Assembly: GCF_902706095.1 (NCBI RefSeq)
Contig: NZ_CACSJP010000003.1
Span: 1 to 64,000, forward strand
Length of the DNA: 64,000 nt
Source of the DNA: Rhizobium sp. 18065
GTDB taxonomy: Bacteria > Pseudomonadota > Alphaproteobacteria > Rhizobiales > Rhizobiaceae
Reading direction: 5' to 3'
A model generated the notes under the pieces. The model did no database searches. It saw nothing but the letters and a program-made list of their open reading frames with translations, and was not told where the DNA came from. A program made the position numbers and the translations under genes. Of the stretch, positions 53,632 to 62,797 are shown piece by piece. The stretch's first letter is position 1, and the number at the start of each line of letters is the position of its first letter.

Positions 53632-54366
53632 TCATGCTGCTTCGTCGCCGGCATCGAGACGGCCGCGCACCAGGTCGAATGAGCGTCCAATGTCGTTTGC
53701 CAGCGCGTCGACCGCCGCTTGTTCGTCGCGAGCCTCAAGCGCCGCCACGATCGTCCAGTGGTGATTGGTTGCGGCAAGTCCCCCTTGTTCGTCGTGGATA
53801 TGGGCTGCCGCACGCACCACCGGACCGGACTGTAGCCAAAGGCTTTCCACCATGGGAATCAGCACCTGCGAACCTGCGGCCCGGTAGATCTGGAAATGAA
53901 AACGCTGGTTGATCTCTGATGTCACCGGCGCGATGTCCTGGCCGTGCCTCTCAAAGGCGGCCTCGCAATCCCTGTTGGTTTGTTTCAACCCCTCGTGATC
54001 GTCTGGCGTCAACCGGTGGCAGGCGAGCGCCACCAGACGGCCCTCGATCAGGATGCGCGCGCGCTCCAGATCATCAAGGCGTTGTCGGGTGATCAGAGGC
54101 ACGCGAACCGAGCGGTTGGGAAGGGCTTCCAGCGCCTGTTCGGAAACAAGCCGGCCGAGAGCCTCGCGCACCGGCATTGTGCTCGTCTTCAATCTTTCCG
54201 CCAGATCGACGATGCGCAGCATGTCGCCGGCAGCAAAGCCGCCGTTGATCAAGGTGCGGCGCAACTGGCCGTAGACACGGTCCTGCACCGTCTCGCGCTC
54301 GACCGGTGTCAGGCGGGGGGTGAGCCGTTCATCCCTCTGGTCGACCGTTTCCGCAATTCCTGCCAC
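53632..54366 (-). CDS. GntR-family regulator, FadR/FCD subgroup
   Basis: The regulator has a GntR winged helix (VQDRVYGQLRRTLINGGFAA, LAERLKTSTMPVREALGRLV) and an all-helical FCD ligand domain (ARILIEGRLVALACHRLTPD, EINQRFHFQIYRAAGSQVLI, NHHWTIVAALEARDEQAAVD), where the conserved D/H residues bind a metal and an acid effector. I choose GTG at 54366 (244 residues): the longer frame to TTG 54423 would place the start inside the palindrome at 54415-54424. It is divergent from the LivG-type gene at 54458, so it likely controls both operons. Confidence 0.88.
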   Translation of the reverse strand: MAGIAETVDQRDERLTPRLTPVERETVQDRVYGQLRRTLINGGFAAGDMLRIVDLAERLKTSTMPVREALGRLVSEQALEALPNRSVRVPLITRQRLDDLERARILIEGRLVALACHRLTPDDHEGLKQTNRDCEAAFERHGQDIAPVTSEINQRFHFQIYRAAGSQVLIPMVESLWLQSGPVVRAAAHIHDEQGGLAATNHHWTIVAALEARDEQAAVDALANDIGRSFDLVRGRLDAGDEAA

Positions 54367-54414
54367 CAATGCGCCTTTCAGGAAATATCGGTTGATTTTA
54401 GTCCTGTCGTAAAG

Positions 54415-54424
54415 TTTGATCAAA
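54415..54424. promoter_or_regulatory. Palindrome between GntR gene and Liv-type operon
   Basis: TTTGATCAAA is a perfect ten-base palindrome 34 bases before the LivG-type start and 49 bases before the proposed GntR start. It is a candidate GntR operator. Confidence 0.45.
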
Positions 54425-54457
54425 CATCAACGACCAGATCAAGGCCTCTTTTTGCAT

Positions 54458-55270
54458 ATGACTGCCGAAACTCTCCAACCACCAGCGCCAGCGTCGCAAG
54501 CTGTCGCGCCGCCATCGATAGAGGCACGACATCTGTCCAAGCGGTTCGATGGGCTGGCTGTTGTTTCGGACATGTCACTAAAGGTCGCTCAGGGCGAGAT
54601 GGTCGGCCTGATTGGCCCGAACGGTGCCGGCAAAACGACCATGTTCAATCTGCTGGCCGGCAGCCTCAAGCCGAGTGCTGGCGAGATTTGGATCGAAGGC
54701 CGCGAAGTGTCCGGCGAGCCGCCGGAGCGACGCATTGCCCATGGTGTCGCCCGTACCTTCCAGATCCCGAGACCGTTTCCCGAAATGAGCGTGCTCGAAA
54801 ATCTGCTGGTCGGCGCGCAAAAGCAGCATGGCGAGAGGCTGTTTGCCAATTTTCTCACGCCCGGACGCGTAAGACGCGAAGAAAAGGCATCGCTTGAAAA
54901 GGCCCGTGACCTTCTGGAGTTCGTCACGCTTTCGCCGCTTGCGCATCAGCCGGCTCGCGTGCTTTCCGGCGGTCAGCGCAAGCTTTTGGAACTGGCGCGC
55001 GTGCTGATGGCCGATCCGCAGGTGATCTTGCTCGACGAGCCGGCAGCCGGGGTAAACCCCGCCCTGCTGGAGGTGCTTATCGAGCGAATCGTGGCGCTGA
55101 ACGGGCAGGGGAAGTCGATCCTGCTGATCGAGCACAACATGGAGATGGTATCGCGGCTATGTTCGCGTGTTGTCGCAATGGCGCTCGGCAAGCCGCTGGC
55201 ACAAGGCTCGCCGGCGGAGGTCGCGGCCGATCCTGCGGTGATCGAAGCCTATCTGGGAGGTGGCGCATGA
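54458..55270 (+). CDS. LivG-type ABC transporter ATPase
   Basis: The 270-residue ATPase has Walker A GPNGAGKTT, the LivG-type GVARTFQIPRPFPEMSVLEN, signature LSGGQRKLLELARVLMADPQ, Walker B VILLDEPAAGVNP and switch LLIEHNMEMVSRLCSRVVAM. ATG at 54458 is the only start near the conserved region. It overlaps the LivF-type gene by four bases. It works with the proteins encoded at 50937 and 55267-57889. Confidence 0.93.
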   Translation: MTAETLQPPAPASQAVAPPSIEARHLSKRFDGLAVVSDMSLKVAQGEMVGLIGPNGAGKTTMFNLLAGSLKPSAGEIWIEGREVSGEPPERRIAHGVARTFQIPRPFPEMSVLENLLVGAQKQHGERLFANFLTPGRVRREEKASLEKARDLLEFVTLSPLAHQPARVLSGGQRKLLELARVLMADPQVILLDEPAAGVNPALLEVLIERIVALNGQGKSILLIEHNMEMVSRLCSRVVAMALGKPLAQGSPAEVAADPAVIEAYLGGGA

Positions 55271-56013
55271 CAAGCCCAGCTCTTGCAACATCTGCGCTTT
55301 TCGCTGGCTACGAAGCCGATCTGCCGATCGTGCGCGGCGTGGATTTCGCAGTCAAAAAAGGCGAGCTTGTCATTCTTCTCGGGCCGAACGGTGCAGGAAA
55401 GTCAACCTTCGTCAAGGCAATCGCCGGCATGGTCCCGGTCCATTCGGGCACGATCCATCTGGGTAGCCAGGATATTACAAGCGTTGCGCCGCATCGCAAG
55501 TTGGCGCAAGGGCTGGCCTTTGTGCCGCAGACGGACAACGTCTTTGCCAGCATGAGCATTCTGGAAAACCTGCAGATCGCCGTGGCGCTCCTGCCCAAAT
55601 CAGCGCGCGTTGCCAAGATCGATGCGCTGTTTGCCAGGTTTCCGGACCTCGCCGTTCGGCCGACGCGGCTGGCCGGAGCCCTATCAGGCGGGCAGCGGCA
55701 GATGCTGGCGGTTGCCCGCGCACTGGCGCTGGATCCGCCGGTCCTGATCCTGGATGAGCCGTCGGCCGGGCTGTCGCCGAAGATTGTCGCAGAGGTGTTT
55801 GCCATGCTCAAACGTGTCAATGGCGATGGCGTTACGATCGTGCTGGTCGAGCAGAATGTGAAGGCGGCGATGGCGATTGCCGATCGTGCCGTCATCTTGG
55901 CCGAAGGGTGCATGCGCCACGAAGGAACACCCGCCGAACTTGCCGACGATCCGCTGATCGGCCAGATCTATCTCGGCACGGCGCGGCACGCCTCTGGCGG
56001 GGTGGCCCGATGA
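55267..56013 (+). CDS. LivF-type ABC transporter ATPase
   Basis: The 248-residue ATPase has Walker A GPNGAGKSTFVKAIAGMV, the LivF-type GLAFVPQTDNVFASMSILEN, signature LSGGQRQMLAVARALALDPP, Walker B VLILDEPSAGLSPKIV and switch VLVEQNVKAAMAIADRAVIL. It overlaps both neighbours by four bases, so translation of the operon is chained. Confidence 0.93.
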   Translation: MTSPALATSALFAGYEADLPIVRGVDFAVKKGELVILLGPNGAGKSTFVKAIAGMVPVHSGTIHLGSQDITSVAPHRKLAQGLAFVPQTDNVFASMSILENLQIAVALLPKSARVAKIDALFARFPDLAVRPTRLAGALSGGQRQMLAVARALALDPPVLILDEPSAGLSPKIVAEVFAMLKRVNGDGVTIVLVEQNVKAAMAIADRAVILAEGCMRHEGTPAELADDPLIGQIYLGTARHASGGVAR

Positions 56014-56921
56014 ACTCGCAGTTTCTCATGGATGGACTGATTGCCGGCGCCATCATCGGCCTCGGTGCCATCGGCGTGACGCTCACCTATTCGATCCTGC
56101 GCTTTTCCAACTTTGCCCATGGCGAGTTTCTGAGCTGGGGCGCCTATCTTGCGCTCGGCATCAGCAGTGCGCTTGGCGTTCTGGGAACGGGCTTCACCAC
56201 GCCGCTCGGTCCCTTTTCCTTCGGCTGGTCGCTGCCGATTGCGGCCGTCTTGGCCATCGCCTTGACCGGACTTCTGGCGCTTGCCGTCGATGCGCTTTTG
56301 TTTTCCAGCTTCCGCCGACGCGGCAGCGCCATCATCATCATGGTCATGGCGAGTTTCGGCGCATCGCTTGCGCTGCGCAGCCTGCTCGAATTCCTGTTCA
56401 CCTCGAAGCCTGCTTATTTCAGCCAGGCGCTGCAGATCGCCATGAAGCTGGGCGGCGGCCTGCGTGCCACGCCGGATCAGTTGGCCATGCTGGTTGTGGC
56501 GCTGGTCTCGGTGGTCGCGGTTCATCTGATCATGACCCGAACCGATATCGGCCGGGCCATGCGTGCCGTCAGCGAAAACCCGGGGCTGGCCGGCATTGCC
56601 GGGATCGATGTCCGCCGCGTCATCCGCACGGTCTGGTTTCTGGGAGCCGCCCTTGCCTGCATTGCCGGCATGATGAGTGGCCTGATCATCCAGATCCGTC
56701 CCTATCTTGGTCACGACCTGCTTTTGCCGCTGTTCGCAGCCGCCATTCTCGGCGGCATCGGCTCGGTTCCGGGTGCCATGATTGCCGGGCTTGTCATTGG
56801 TCTGTGTGAGGCGTTCACGGTGCAGATCATCGGGGCGGAATGGCGGGCGGCGGTGTCCTTTGCCATTCTCATTGCGGTCCTTGTCATTCGCCCCCGCGGC
56901 CTGTTTGGAAAAGCCTCATGA
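56010..56921 (+). CDS. LivH-type ABC transporter permease
   Basis: The 303-residue permease has the LivH pattern GLIAGAIIGLGAIGVTLTYS, ILRFSNFAHGEFLSWGAYLA, RTDIGRAMRAVSENPGLAGI and AAAILGGIGSVPGAMIAGLV, with about eight helices. ATG at 56010 overlaps the LivF-type stop. It forms the channel with the LivM-type protein. Confidence 0.94.
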   Translation: MNSQFLMDGLIAGAIIGLGAIGVTLTYSILRFSNFAHGEFLSWGAYLALGISSALGVLGTGFTTPLGPFSFGWSLPIAAVLAIALTGLLALAVDALLFSSFRRRGSAIIIMVMASFGASLALRSLLEFLFTSKPAYFSQALQIAMKLGGGLRATPDQLAMLVVALVSVVAVHLIMTRTDIGRAMRAVSENPGLAGIAGIDVRRVIRTVWFLGAALACIAGMMSGLIIQIRPYLGHDLLLPLFAAAILGGIGSVPGAMIAGLVIGLCEAFTVQIIGAEWRAAVSFAILIAVLVIRPRGLFGKAS

Positions 56922-57889
56922 TCCTCGATCTCGCCGCCTATGGCGCTTTCTTTCTGACCATGGCGCTTACCTATGCGGTCATCTCGCTGGGCCTGAACGT
57001 GCAATGGGGGATGACCGGGCTGTTCAATGTCGGCATTGCTGGCTTTGTGGCTGTCGGCGCCTATACGTCGGCCATTCTGACCACGCCGGAAACTGCGGAC
57101 CGCTTCGGTGGCTTCGCTATGCCGATCGCAGTCGGCTGGTTGGGGGCCGCCATCGTCTCCGGGGCACTTTCCTGGGGTGTCGGCGCGTTGACCATCCGGC
57201 TCAGGGCCGATTACCTCGCGATCGCCACTTTCGGTGTCGCAGTCACTGTCCAGCTTTGCATGCTCAACCTGCAGCCGCTGACTGGCGGCGCCTTCGGGAT
57301 CGGCTTCATCCCGCGGCCTTTTGCCGAACTGCAGGGCGATGCCCTTTTGTTCAGCCTGGCCAATTGCGGCTTGATGGTGATCGTCGTACTGGCGCTGTAT
57401 CTCGGCCTGCAACATCTGTCGCGCAGCCCCTGGGGTCGCGTGTTGCGCGCCATCCGCGAGGACGAGACGGCCGCACAAGCGCTGGGCAAGCAGCCTGTCC
57501 GCTTTCGCCTGCAGGCGTTCACCGTCGGTGGCGCGATCATGGGGCTTGCAGGTGCGGCCCAGGCGCATTTCATCGGCTTCATCGCGCCGGATAATTATAT
57601 GCCGGTCCTGACTTTCCAGGTCTGGGCCATGCTGATCGTCGGTGGTTCCGGCAACAATCGCGGCGCGATTGCCGGTGCGGTGCTGGTCTGGGGTCTCTGG
57701 GCGGTGACGGCTGCTGTCGTCTCGGCCTTCGTACCGCCGGAAGATCAGGCTCGCGCTGCCGCCTTGCAGATCGTCGCCATCGGCGTCGGCCTCTGCCTCA
57801 TGCTCCTGCTGCGTCCTCGCGGCCTGTTCGGCGAGGTGAGCCCGCTTGCCCGCCTTCGCAGCAGCCTGCCCTTATCCGACAAGGAATGA
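56918..57889 (+). CDS. LivM-type ABC transporter permease
   Basis: The 323-residue permease has the LivM pattern LTYAVISLGLNVQWGMTGLF, NVGIAGFVAVGAYTSAIL, RLRADYLAIATFGVAVTVQL, SPWGRVLRAIREDETAAQAL and a terminal RPRGLFGEVSPLA. It overlaps both neighbours by four bases. About ten helices are visible. Confidence 0.94.
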   Translation: MILDLAAYGAFFLTMALTYAVISLGLNVQWGMTGLFNVGIAGFVAVGAYTSAILTTPETADRFGGFAMPIAVGWLGAAIVSGALSWGVGALTIRLRADYLAIATFGVAVTVQLCMLNLQPLTGGAFGIGFIPRPFAELQGDALLFSLANCGLMVIVVLALYLGLQHLSRSPWGRVLRAIREDETAAQALGKQPVRFRLQAFTVGGAIMGLAGAAQAHFIGFIAPDNYMPVLTFQVWAMLIVGGSGNNRGAIAGAVLVWGLWAVTAAVVSAFVPPEDQARAAALQIVAIGVGLCLMLLLRPRGLFGEVSPLARLRSSLPLSDKE

Positions 57890-59358
57890 CCACGATGCAT
57901 CCACAACGTACAAGCCTCGCGCCGGGACTGTCGATCAGCCGGCTCGTCTGTGGCCTCTGGCAGGTCGCCGACATCGAGAAGCACGGCGCCACCATAGACC
58001 CGGAGCAGGGTGCGGACGCGCTGCAGGCCTATTCGAAAGCCGGTTTCGACACATTCGACATGGCTGACCATTATGGATCTGCGGAGATCATCACCGGCCA
58101 CCTGCTGAAACGTTATCCCGCCGGATCCGGCCGGCCGGTCGCCTTCACCAAATGGTGCCCAGAGCCGGGGTCGATGACCCGCGATGTGGTGCGGCGCGGC
58201 GTGGAAGAGCGGCTGGCACGGCTCGGCGTCGATACGGTCGATCTCCTGCAGTTCCATTGGTGGACCTTCGAACACCCGGCATGGCTCGATGCCCTGCACG
58301 AGATGCAGGCGATGAAGGAGGAGGGGCTGATCGGCGCGCTCGGCCTGACCAATTTCGACGCAGCCCATCTCAATCTTGCATTGGCCGACGGCATCGAGAT
58401 CGCCAGCAACCAGGTGTCCTTCTCACTGATCGATCGGCGCGCGGCCGGTGATCTCACTTCCCTTTGCCTGAAGACGGGCGTGAAGCTTCTCGCCTATGGC
58501 ACACTGTGCGGCGGCTTTCTTTCCGAGAAATGGCTTGGCCAGCCGGAGCCGGCAACGATTCCCGATTGGAGCCGGTCGAAATACAAGCGTTTCATCGACA
58601 CCGCGGGCGGCTGGGCCGTCTACCAGGGCATTCTGAACGCCGCATCCGAAATCGCCCGCAAGCATGGGGTTTCGGTCTCCAACGTTGCCAGTCGCTGGGT
58701 TTTGGACCATCCGGCCGTCGCTGCCACGATCATCGGCGCGCGGCTGGGTGAGAACCAGCATCGCGATGACAACCTGAAGGTCTTCACCTTTGCGCTGGAT
58801 GAAGACGACCGGACACGGCTCGACAATGCCTTTGCGGCCAGCAGCCACATTCCCGGTGATTGCGGCGACGAATATCGCAAGCCTCCCTTCCTGACGGCCT
58901 CGGGCGATCTCAGCCATCACCTGGAGGCAATCCCGTCCGTTTACAAAGCCGTGCCGGTGCCTGGTCGCAAGAACCGGCTGCGCGTCTCGTCCGGCAGCAT
59001 CTGGGAACCGCTGGCCGGCTACAGCCGGGCGGTCAGAACTGGCGATCGCATTCTGGTGTCGGGGACAACCGCGACCCATGGCGCTGACCGGTGCGTGGCA
59101 CCTGGCAATGCCGGCGCGCAGGCCACTTACATTCTCGACAAGATCGCGGCGTCCATCACGGCCTTGGGCGGGCGTATGGAGGATGTCGTGCGCACACGGA
59201 TCTACCTGAAGGATGCCGCGCAATGGGAGCCGGTATCGCGAGCCCACGGCCGGTTCTTTTCCGACGTTCTGCCAGCAAATACAATGATCCAAGCCGGCGC
59301 TTTGATTGGCGACTATGAGGTGGAGATCGAAGCCGAAGCAATGTTGGACCCACAGTAA
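57886..59358 (+). CDS. Aldo-keto reductase fused to a RidA domain
   Basis: The 490-residue protein is a two-domain fusion. Residues 10-335 form an aldo-keto reductase: DTFDMADHYGSAEIITGHLL (Asp, Tyr), VAFTKWCPEPG (Lys), VDLLQFHWWTFEHPAWLDAL (His), AATIIGARLGENQHRDDNLK. Residues 370-490 form a RidA/YjgF unit: GYSRAVRTGDRILVSGTTAT, AQATYILDKIAASITALGGR, MEDVVRTRIYLKDAAQWEPV, ALIGDYEVEIEAEAM. Where most RidA proteins have a carboxylate-binding Arg (R-A/T), this has ANTMIQAGALIGDYEVEIEA, without that Arg. The fusion ends the Liv-type operon and is coupled to the LivM gene. It probably acts on a carbonyl that becomes an imine or enamine. Confidence 0.88.
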   Translation: MTTMHPQRTSLAPGLSISRLVCGLWQVADIEKHGATIDPEQGADALQAYSKAGFDTFDMADHYGSAEIITGHLLKRYPAGSGRPVAFTKWCPEPGSMTRDVVRRGVEERLARLGVDTVDLLQFHWWTFEHPAWLDALHEMQAMKEEGLIGALGLTNFDAAHLNLALADGIEIASNQVSFSLIDRRAAGDLTSLCLKTGVKLLAYGTLCGGFLSEKWLGQPEPATIPDWSRSKYKRFIDTAGGWAVYQGILNAASEIARKHGVSVSNVASRWVLDHPAVAATIIGARLGENQHRDDNLKVFTFALDEDDRTRLDNAFAASSHIPGDCGDEYRKPPFLTASGDLSHHLEAIPSVYKAVPVPGRKNRLRVSSGSIWEPLAGYSRAVRTGDRILVSGTTATHGADRCVAPGNAGAQATYILDKIAASITALGGRMEDVVRTRIYLKDAAQWEPVSRAHGRFFSDVLPANTMIQAGALIGDYEVEIEAEAMLDPQ

Positions 59359-59588
59359 AATTATGTGTCGCTATGCGGATAGATTGAAATTTCGGGGTCT
59401 ATACGGCTTTTCATTGATCAGAACCCATTAGCCGCAATCTCTGCGGTCGATGGATATGATGCTTCGGCCTGGCAGCGAGCTTGCTGTAGTTCGTGAAACA
59501 CGGGCCCGGCTCAGCGTTTGCTCTGAACTGATGGGGTGGATACCGCCTCCGACGGGGCACCTACCCCACCAGTCCAAAACGACATCTG

Positions 59589-60908
59589 CTACTGTTCGCG
59601 GAAGGCGCGGGAAATTTGGTCGGCCAGCGGCTTGAGGAGATAAGAGAGGGCTGACCGTGTGCCGGTCTGGACGAAGGCCTCGGCCGGCATTCCCGGGACC
59701 AGCACAAGCCCGGTCAGCGTGTGTTCTTCGTTTGCGTTTACCAATAGCCGGACCAGATAGTAGGAAAGCCCCGTTTTCTCGTCGGTCGAGAGATCTGCGG
59801 CCACGCGGCTGACATGGCCGTTCAACTCTGGCGTCGTCCTCTGATTGAAAGCCGAAAGACGGATCATTGCTTTCTGTCCCGGCTGAACCTGATCGATGTC
59901 CTTGGGAGAAATGCGTATTTCCAGAGACAGCGTATCGCTTTTCGGAACGATCAGCATGATGGGATCCGCCGGCGTGACCACACCACCGACCGTGTGAACC
60001 GCAAGTTGATGCACCACGCCGGATTGCGGCGCGATGATATCGATCCGCTTGAGCTTGTCCTCAGACGAAATCTTGCGTTCGACATATTCGCCGATATTGC
60101 CTTGAACCTCGCGCAGTTCCCGGCCGACTTCGGTCTTCAGGTCCTGGTCGATCTGGATCATGGCCAGTTTCGTCTCGGTAATACGACCGGCGATCTGCGC
60201 CTGGTAGGCGATCTTCTCACCAAGCTCTCCGCCAAATGTTGCAAGCTCCGTCTTCAATCCATTGAGGCGTTGGTCCGAAACGGCGCCCTGCCTGCGCAGT
60301 TCGGCAAGCGAGGTAATTTCGCTCAGCAATACCTTGCTTCCTTCGCGATAGGCGGCTTCCTGCGCGCGCAGTCCTTCGATCTCATGGCCAAATTGCAGGA
60401 TGCGTTCGCTCAGTTGCGCCTTTTGTCCCTCGCGCGAAGCCTTGCGGAACTCGAACAGGCGCGTTTCGCTGTCGACTGCCGCAGTTGCGTCGGGCTGCCC
60501 CCGCTGTCGCTTGTCCAGCAACGGTTCGGGGAAACGGATGTACTCGAGATCGTCGCGCTCGGCCTGAAGCCGGGCTTGCCGGGCCATAAGTTCATCCAGC
60601 CGCTTGCGGACCATGTCGAGATTAGCCCTAGCCTGCGTCGCGTCGAGGCGTATCACCACGTCACCGGCAGCAACACTGTCGCCCTCGTGCACCAGGATTT
60701 CCCCCACAACACCGCCTTCCGGATGCTGGACTTTCTTCACATAGCTGTCGACGACGAAGTGGCCGCTGGCAACGACAGCACCAGAAAGGTTGGTCAAGGC
60801 CGCCCAGGCTCCTGTGCCGCCGACCAGCAGAATGCAGGCAACAATACCCACGAACGAATGGTTGCGGATCGAGCGGCTGACGGAGGCGTCCAAGTCATGG
60901 AGCAACAT
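59589..60908 (-). CDS. hasE: Type I secretion membrane fusion protein (HlyD/PrtE/HasE family)
   Basis: ATG at 60908 follows CAGGAGGATATCG; the longer open frame overlaps the ABC gene. The 439-residue adaptor has one N-terminal transmembrane helix (FVGIVACILLVGGTGAWAAL), a first lipoyl half (VQHPEGGVVGEILVHEGDSV), a long coiled coil (about residues 95-290) and the second half IDIIAPQSGVVHQLAVHTVG with the C-terminal VLVPGMPAEAFVQTGTRSAL. It overlaps the ABC gene by 14 bases. Together they export the HasA-like protein; a TolC channel must come from elsewhere. Confidence 0.91.
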   Translation of the reverse strand: MLLHDLDASVSRSIRNHSFVGIVACILLVGGTGAWAALTNLSGAVVASGHFVVDSYVKKVQHPEGGVVGEILVHEGDSVAAGDVVIRLDATQARANLDMVRKRLDELMARQARLQAERDDLEYIRFPEPLLDKRQRGQPDATAAVDSETRLFEFRKASREGQKAQLSERILQFGHEIEGLRAQEAAYREGSKVLLSEITSLAELRRQGAVSDQRLNGLKTELATFGGELGEKIAYQAQIAGRITETKLAMIQIDQDLKTEVGRELREVQGNIGEYVERKISSEDKLKRIDIIAPQSGVVHQLAVHTVGGVVTPADPIMLIVPKSDTLSLEIRISPKDIDQVQPGQKAMIRLSAFNQRTTPELNGHVSRVAADLSTDEKTGLSYYLVRLLVNANEEHTLTGLVLVPGMPAEAFVQTGTRSALSYLLKPLADQISRAFREQ

Positions 60909-62727
60909 CGATATCCTCCTGATTGGCTGCTGGGGAATTGCCTTTTTGGCGATCGTTACCGGGCGAGGCAACCACTCGCAGTGGAGAAGTCCCATAAGGG
61001 GCCGGCTGATAGGGACGAACGTTTTCCTGCCGCGGCAGCTTCGTTTGCAGTACCTCTGCGAGCACCTTTTCACGCGGTCCGAATGCCTTCTGCCGGCCGG
61101 CTTCGACCACCAGAACGAAATCAACAGCGGCGATGGCGCTGGGCCGGTGGGCGATGACGACAGCAATACCCTTGCGTGCGCGCACCGAGCTGATCGCCTT
61201 CACGACGGCTGCTTCTCCGTCAGCGTCCAGGTTGGCATTCGGTTCGTCGAGGACGAGCAGGAAGGGCTCGCGGTAAAGCGCGCGCGCGAGGCCGATTCGC
61301 TGGCGTTGTCCGGCAGACAGCGCCGATCCGCCTTCGCCGATCCGGGTGTCATAGCCGTGCTCCATCCGCAAGATCATGTCATGCGCGCCGGCGGTCTGCG
61401 CCGCGGCAATGACGGCCTGCGAATCCGGCTCCTCCTCAAGCCGGGCAATGTTCTCAGCGATGGTCCCGTCGAAAAGCTCGACACCCTGCGGCAGATAGCC
61501 GATATGTGGGCCGAGTTCGTCCCGGTTCCACTGATCGAGGCTTGCGCCATCGAGCCGAACCTTGCCGGCTGCGGGCGACCAGGCGCCGACAAGGGCACGC
61601 GACAGGGTCGTTTTGCCTGAACCGGAAGGGCCGATGATCCCTAGTGCATTTCCTGCTTGTATGTTGAACGTGATCCCGGCGACCGCTGGGCTCTTTTCAC
61701 CGGGTGGCGCGATGACGAGCGCTTCCACGTTGAGATCAGTCTGTGGTCGGGGCAGGGACATGACGGGTTTTTCAACTTGAACCCGTGCCAGCAGTTCCTT
61801 GAGACGGGCCCAGCTCTGTCTTGCCATAAGATAGGGTTTCCACGCCGCGATCGCCTGATCCACCGGTGCGAGTGCCCTTCCCATCATGATAGAGCTGGCA
61901 ATCATCACGCCACCGGTCGCCTCCTGATTGATCACCAGCCAGGCACCGACTCCGAGCAGCGCCGATTGCAGCATCATGCGCAGTGCGCGCGACAGGTTGC
62001 CGAGACCGCTGAGCACGTCGCCGGACTTTCGGTTGGCGCGGAGATAAGCGGCATTGGCTTGTTGCCAGCGCGCTGCCGTGCGCAGGCCGAGCCCCATGGC
62101 ATGGACGACTTCGGCGTTCCGGCGAGTGGCCTCGAGAAGCCCGTTGCGCGACATGTTGGCCGAGGTCGCCTCACGGATCGGATGGCCGGACAGGAGATTG
62201 GTCAGGATCGTCAGGCAGATCAGCATGATGGCGCCGGCCAGAGCCGTGACCCCGATCCAGAAATGGAAGAGAAAGCTGATGCCGAGATAAAGCGGCATCC
62301 AGGGCAGGTCGAAAAAGGCAGTGGGTCCATTGCCTGAGAGGAAGCCGCGCACATTGTCGAGATCGCGCAGAGGCTGCAGCCCGTCACCAGGCATCCGGGT
62401 TAAAAGCGGCAACCGGACGACCGCATGATAAACGCGGGGCGACAGGTTGTAATCGAACCTTTCACCGATACGCAGCAGCACGCGTGCCCTGATGATGTCG
62501 AGCAGGGCCTGGAATGCATAGAGGCTGGCCGCCAGAACGGCGAGGCCGACAAGTGTCGGAATGCTACCGCTGGAAAGGACCCTGTCATAGACCTGCAGCA
62601 TGAACAGCGGAGAGGTCAGCGCCAGGATATTGGTGACGCCGCTGAGCAGGGCAATGGCGGCCAATGGGCCGGTAATTTTCATGGCATTGCCTGCCAGGGC
62701 CTGTTCCGTGCGATTTGCCGTTTGCAT
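60895..62727 (-). CDS. hasD: Type I secretion ABC permease-ATPase (PrtD/HasD family)
   Basis: The 610-residue protein has an N-terminal six-helix membrane domain (NILALTSPLFMLQVYDRVLS, DLPWMPLYLGISFLFHFWIG) and a C-terminal ATPase: Walker [41 protein letters not shown], signature LSAGQRQRIGLARALYREP, Walker B LLVLDEPNANLDADGE and VVIAHRPSAI. No C39 peptidase-like domain is present, as usual for HasD/PrtD. It sits between the secreted-protein gene and the adaptor gene. Confidence 0.93.
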   Translation of the reverse strand: MQTANRTEQALAGNAMKITGPLAAIALLSGVTNILALTSPLFMLQVYDRVLSSGSIPTLVGLAVLAASLYAFQALLDIIRARVLLRIGERFDYNLSPRVYHAVVRLPLLTRMPGDGLQPLRDLDNVRGFLSGNGPTAFFDLPWMPLYLGISFLFHFWIGVTALAGAIMLICLTILTNLLSGHPIREATSANMSRNGLLEATRRNAEVVHAMGLGLRTAARWQQANAAYLRANRKSGDVLSGLGNLSRALRMMLQSALLGVGAWLVINQEATGGVMIASSIMMGRALAPVDQAIAAWKPYLMARQSWARLKELLARVQVEKPVMSLPRPQTDLNVEALVIAPPGEKSPAVAGITFNIQAGNALGIIGPSGSGKTTLSRALVGAWSPAAGKVRLDGASLDQWNRDELGPHIGYLPQGVELFDGTIAENIARLEEEPDSQAVIAAAQTAGAHDMILRMEHGYDTRIGEGGSALSAGQRQRIGLARALYREPFLLVLDEPNANLDADGEAAVVKAISSVRARKGIAVVIAHRPSAIAAVDFVLVVEAGRQKAFGPREKVLAEVLQTKLPRQENVRPYQPAPYGTSPLRVVASPGNDRQKGNSPAANQEDIDVAP

Positions 62728-62797
62728 GCGGTCGACGCGCTCCTAGTTTGTAACGAGGTGGTCGCGCGCATAAGCGCTGCGCGCGACCTTGTTGCCT

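Noticed and set aside
59814..61157. A 447-codon plus-strand frame opposite the secretion genes
   Set aside because: The HlyD and ABC proteins on the minus strand are complete and well conserved; this frame is a shadow.
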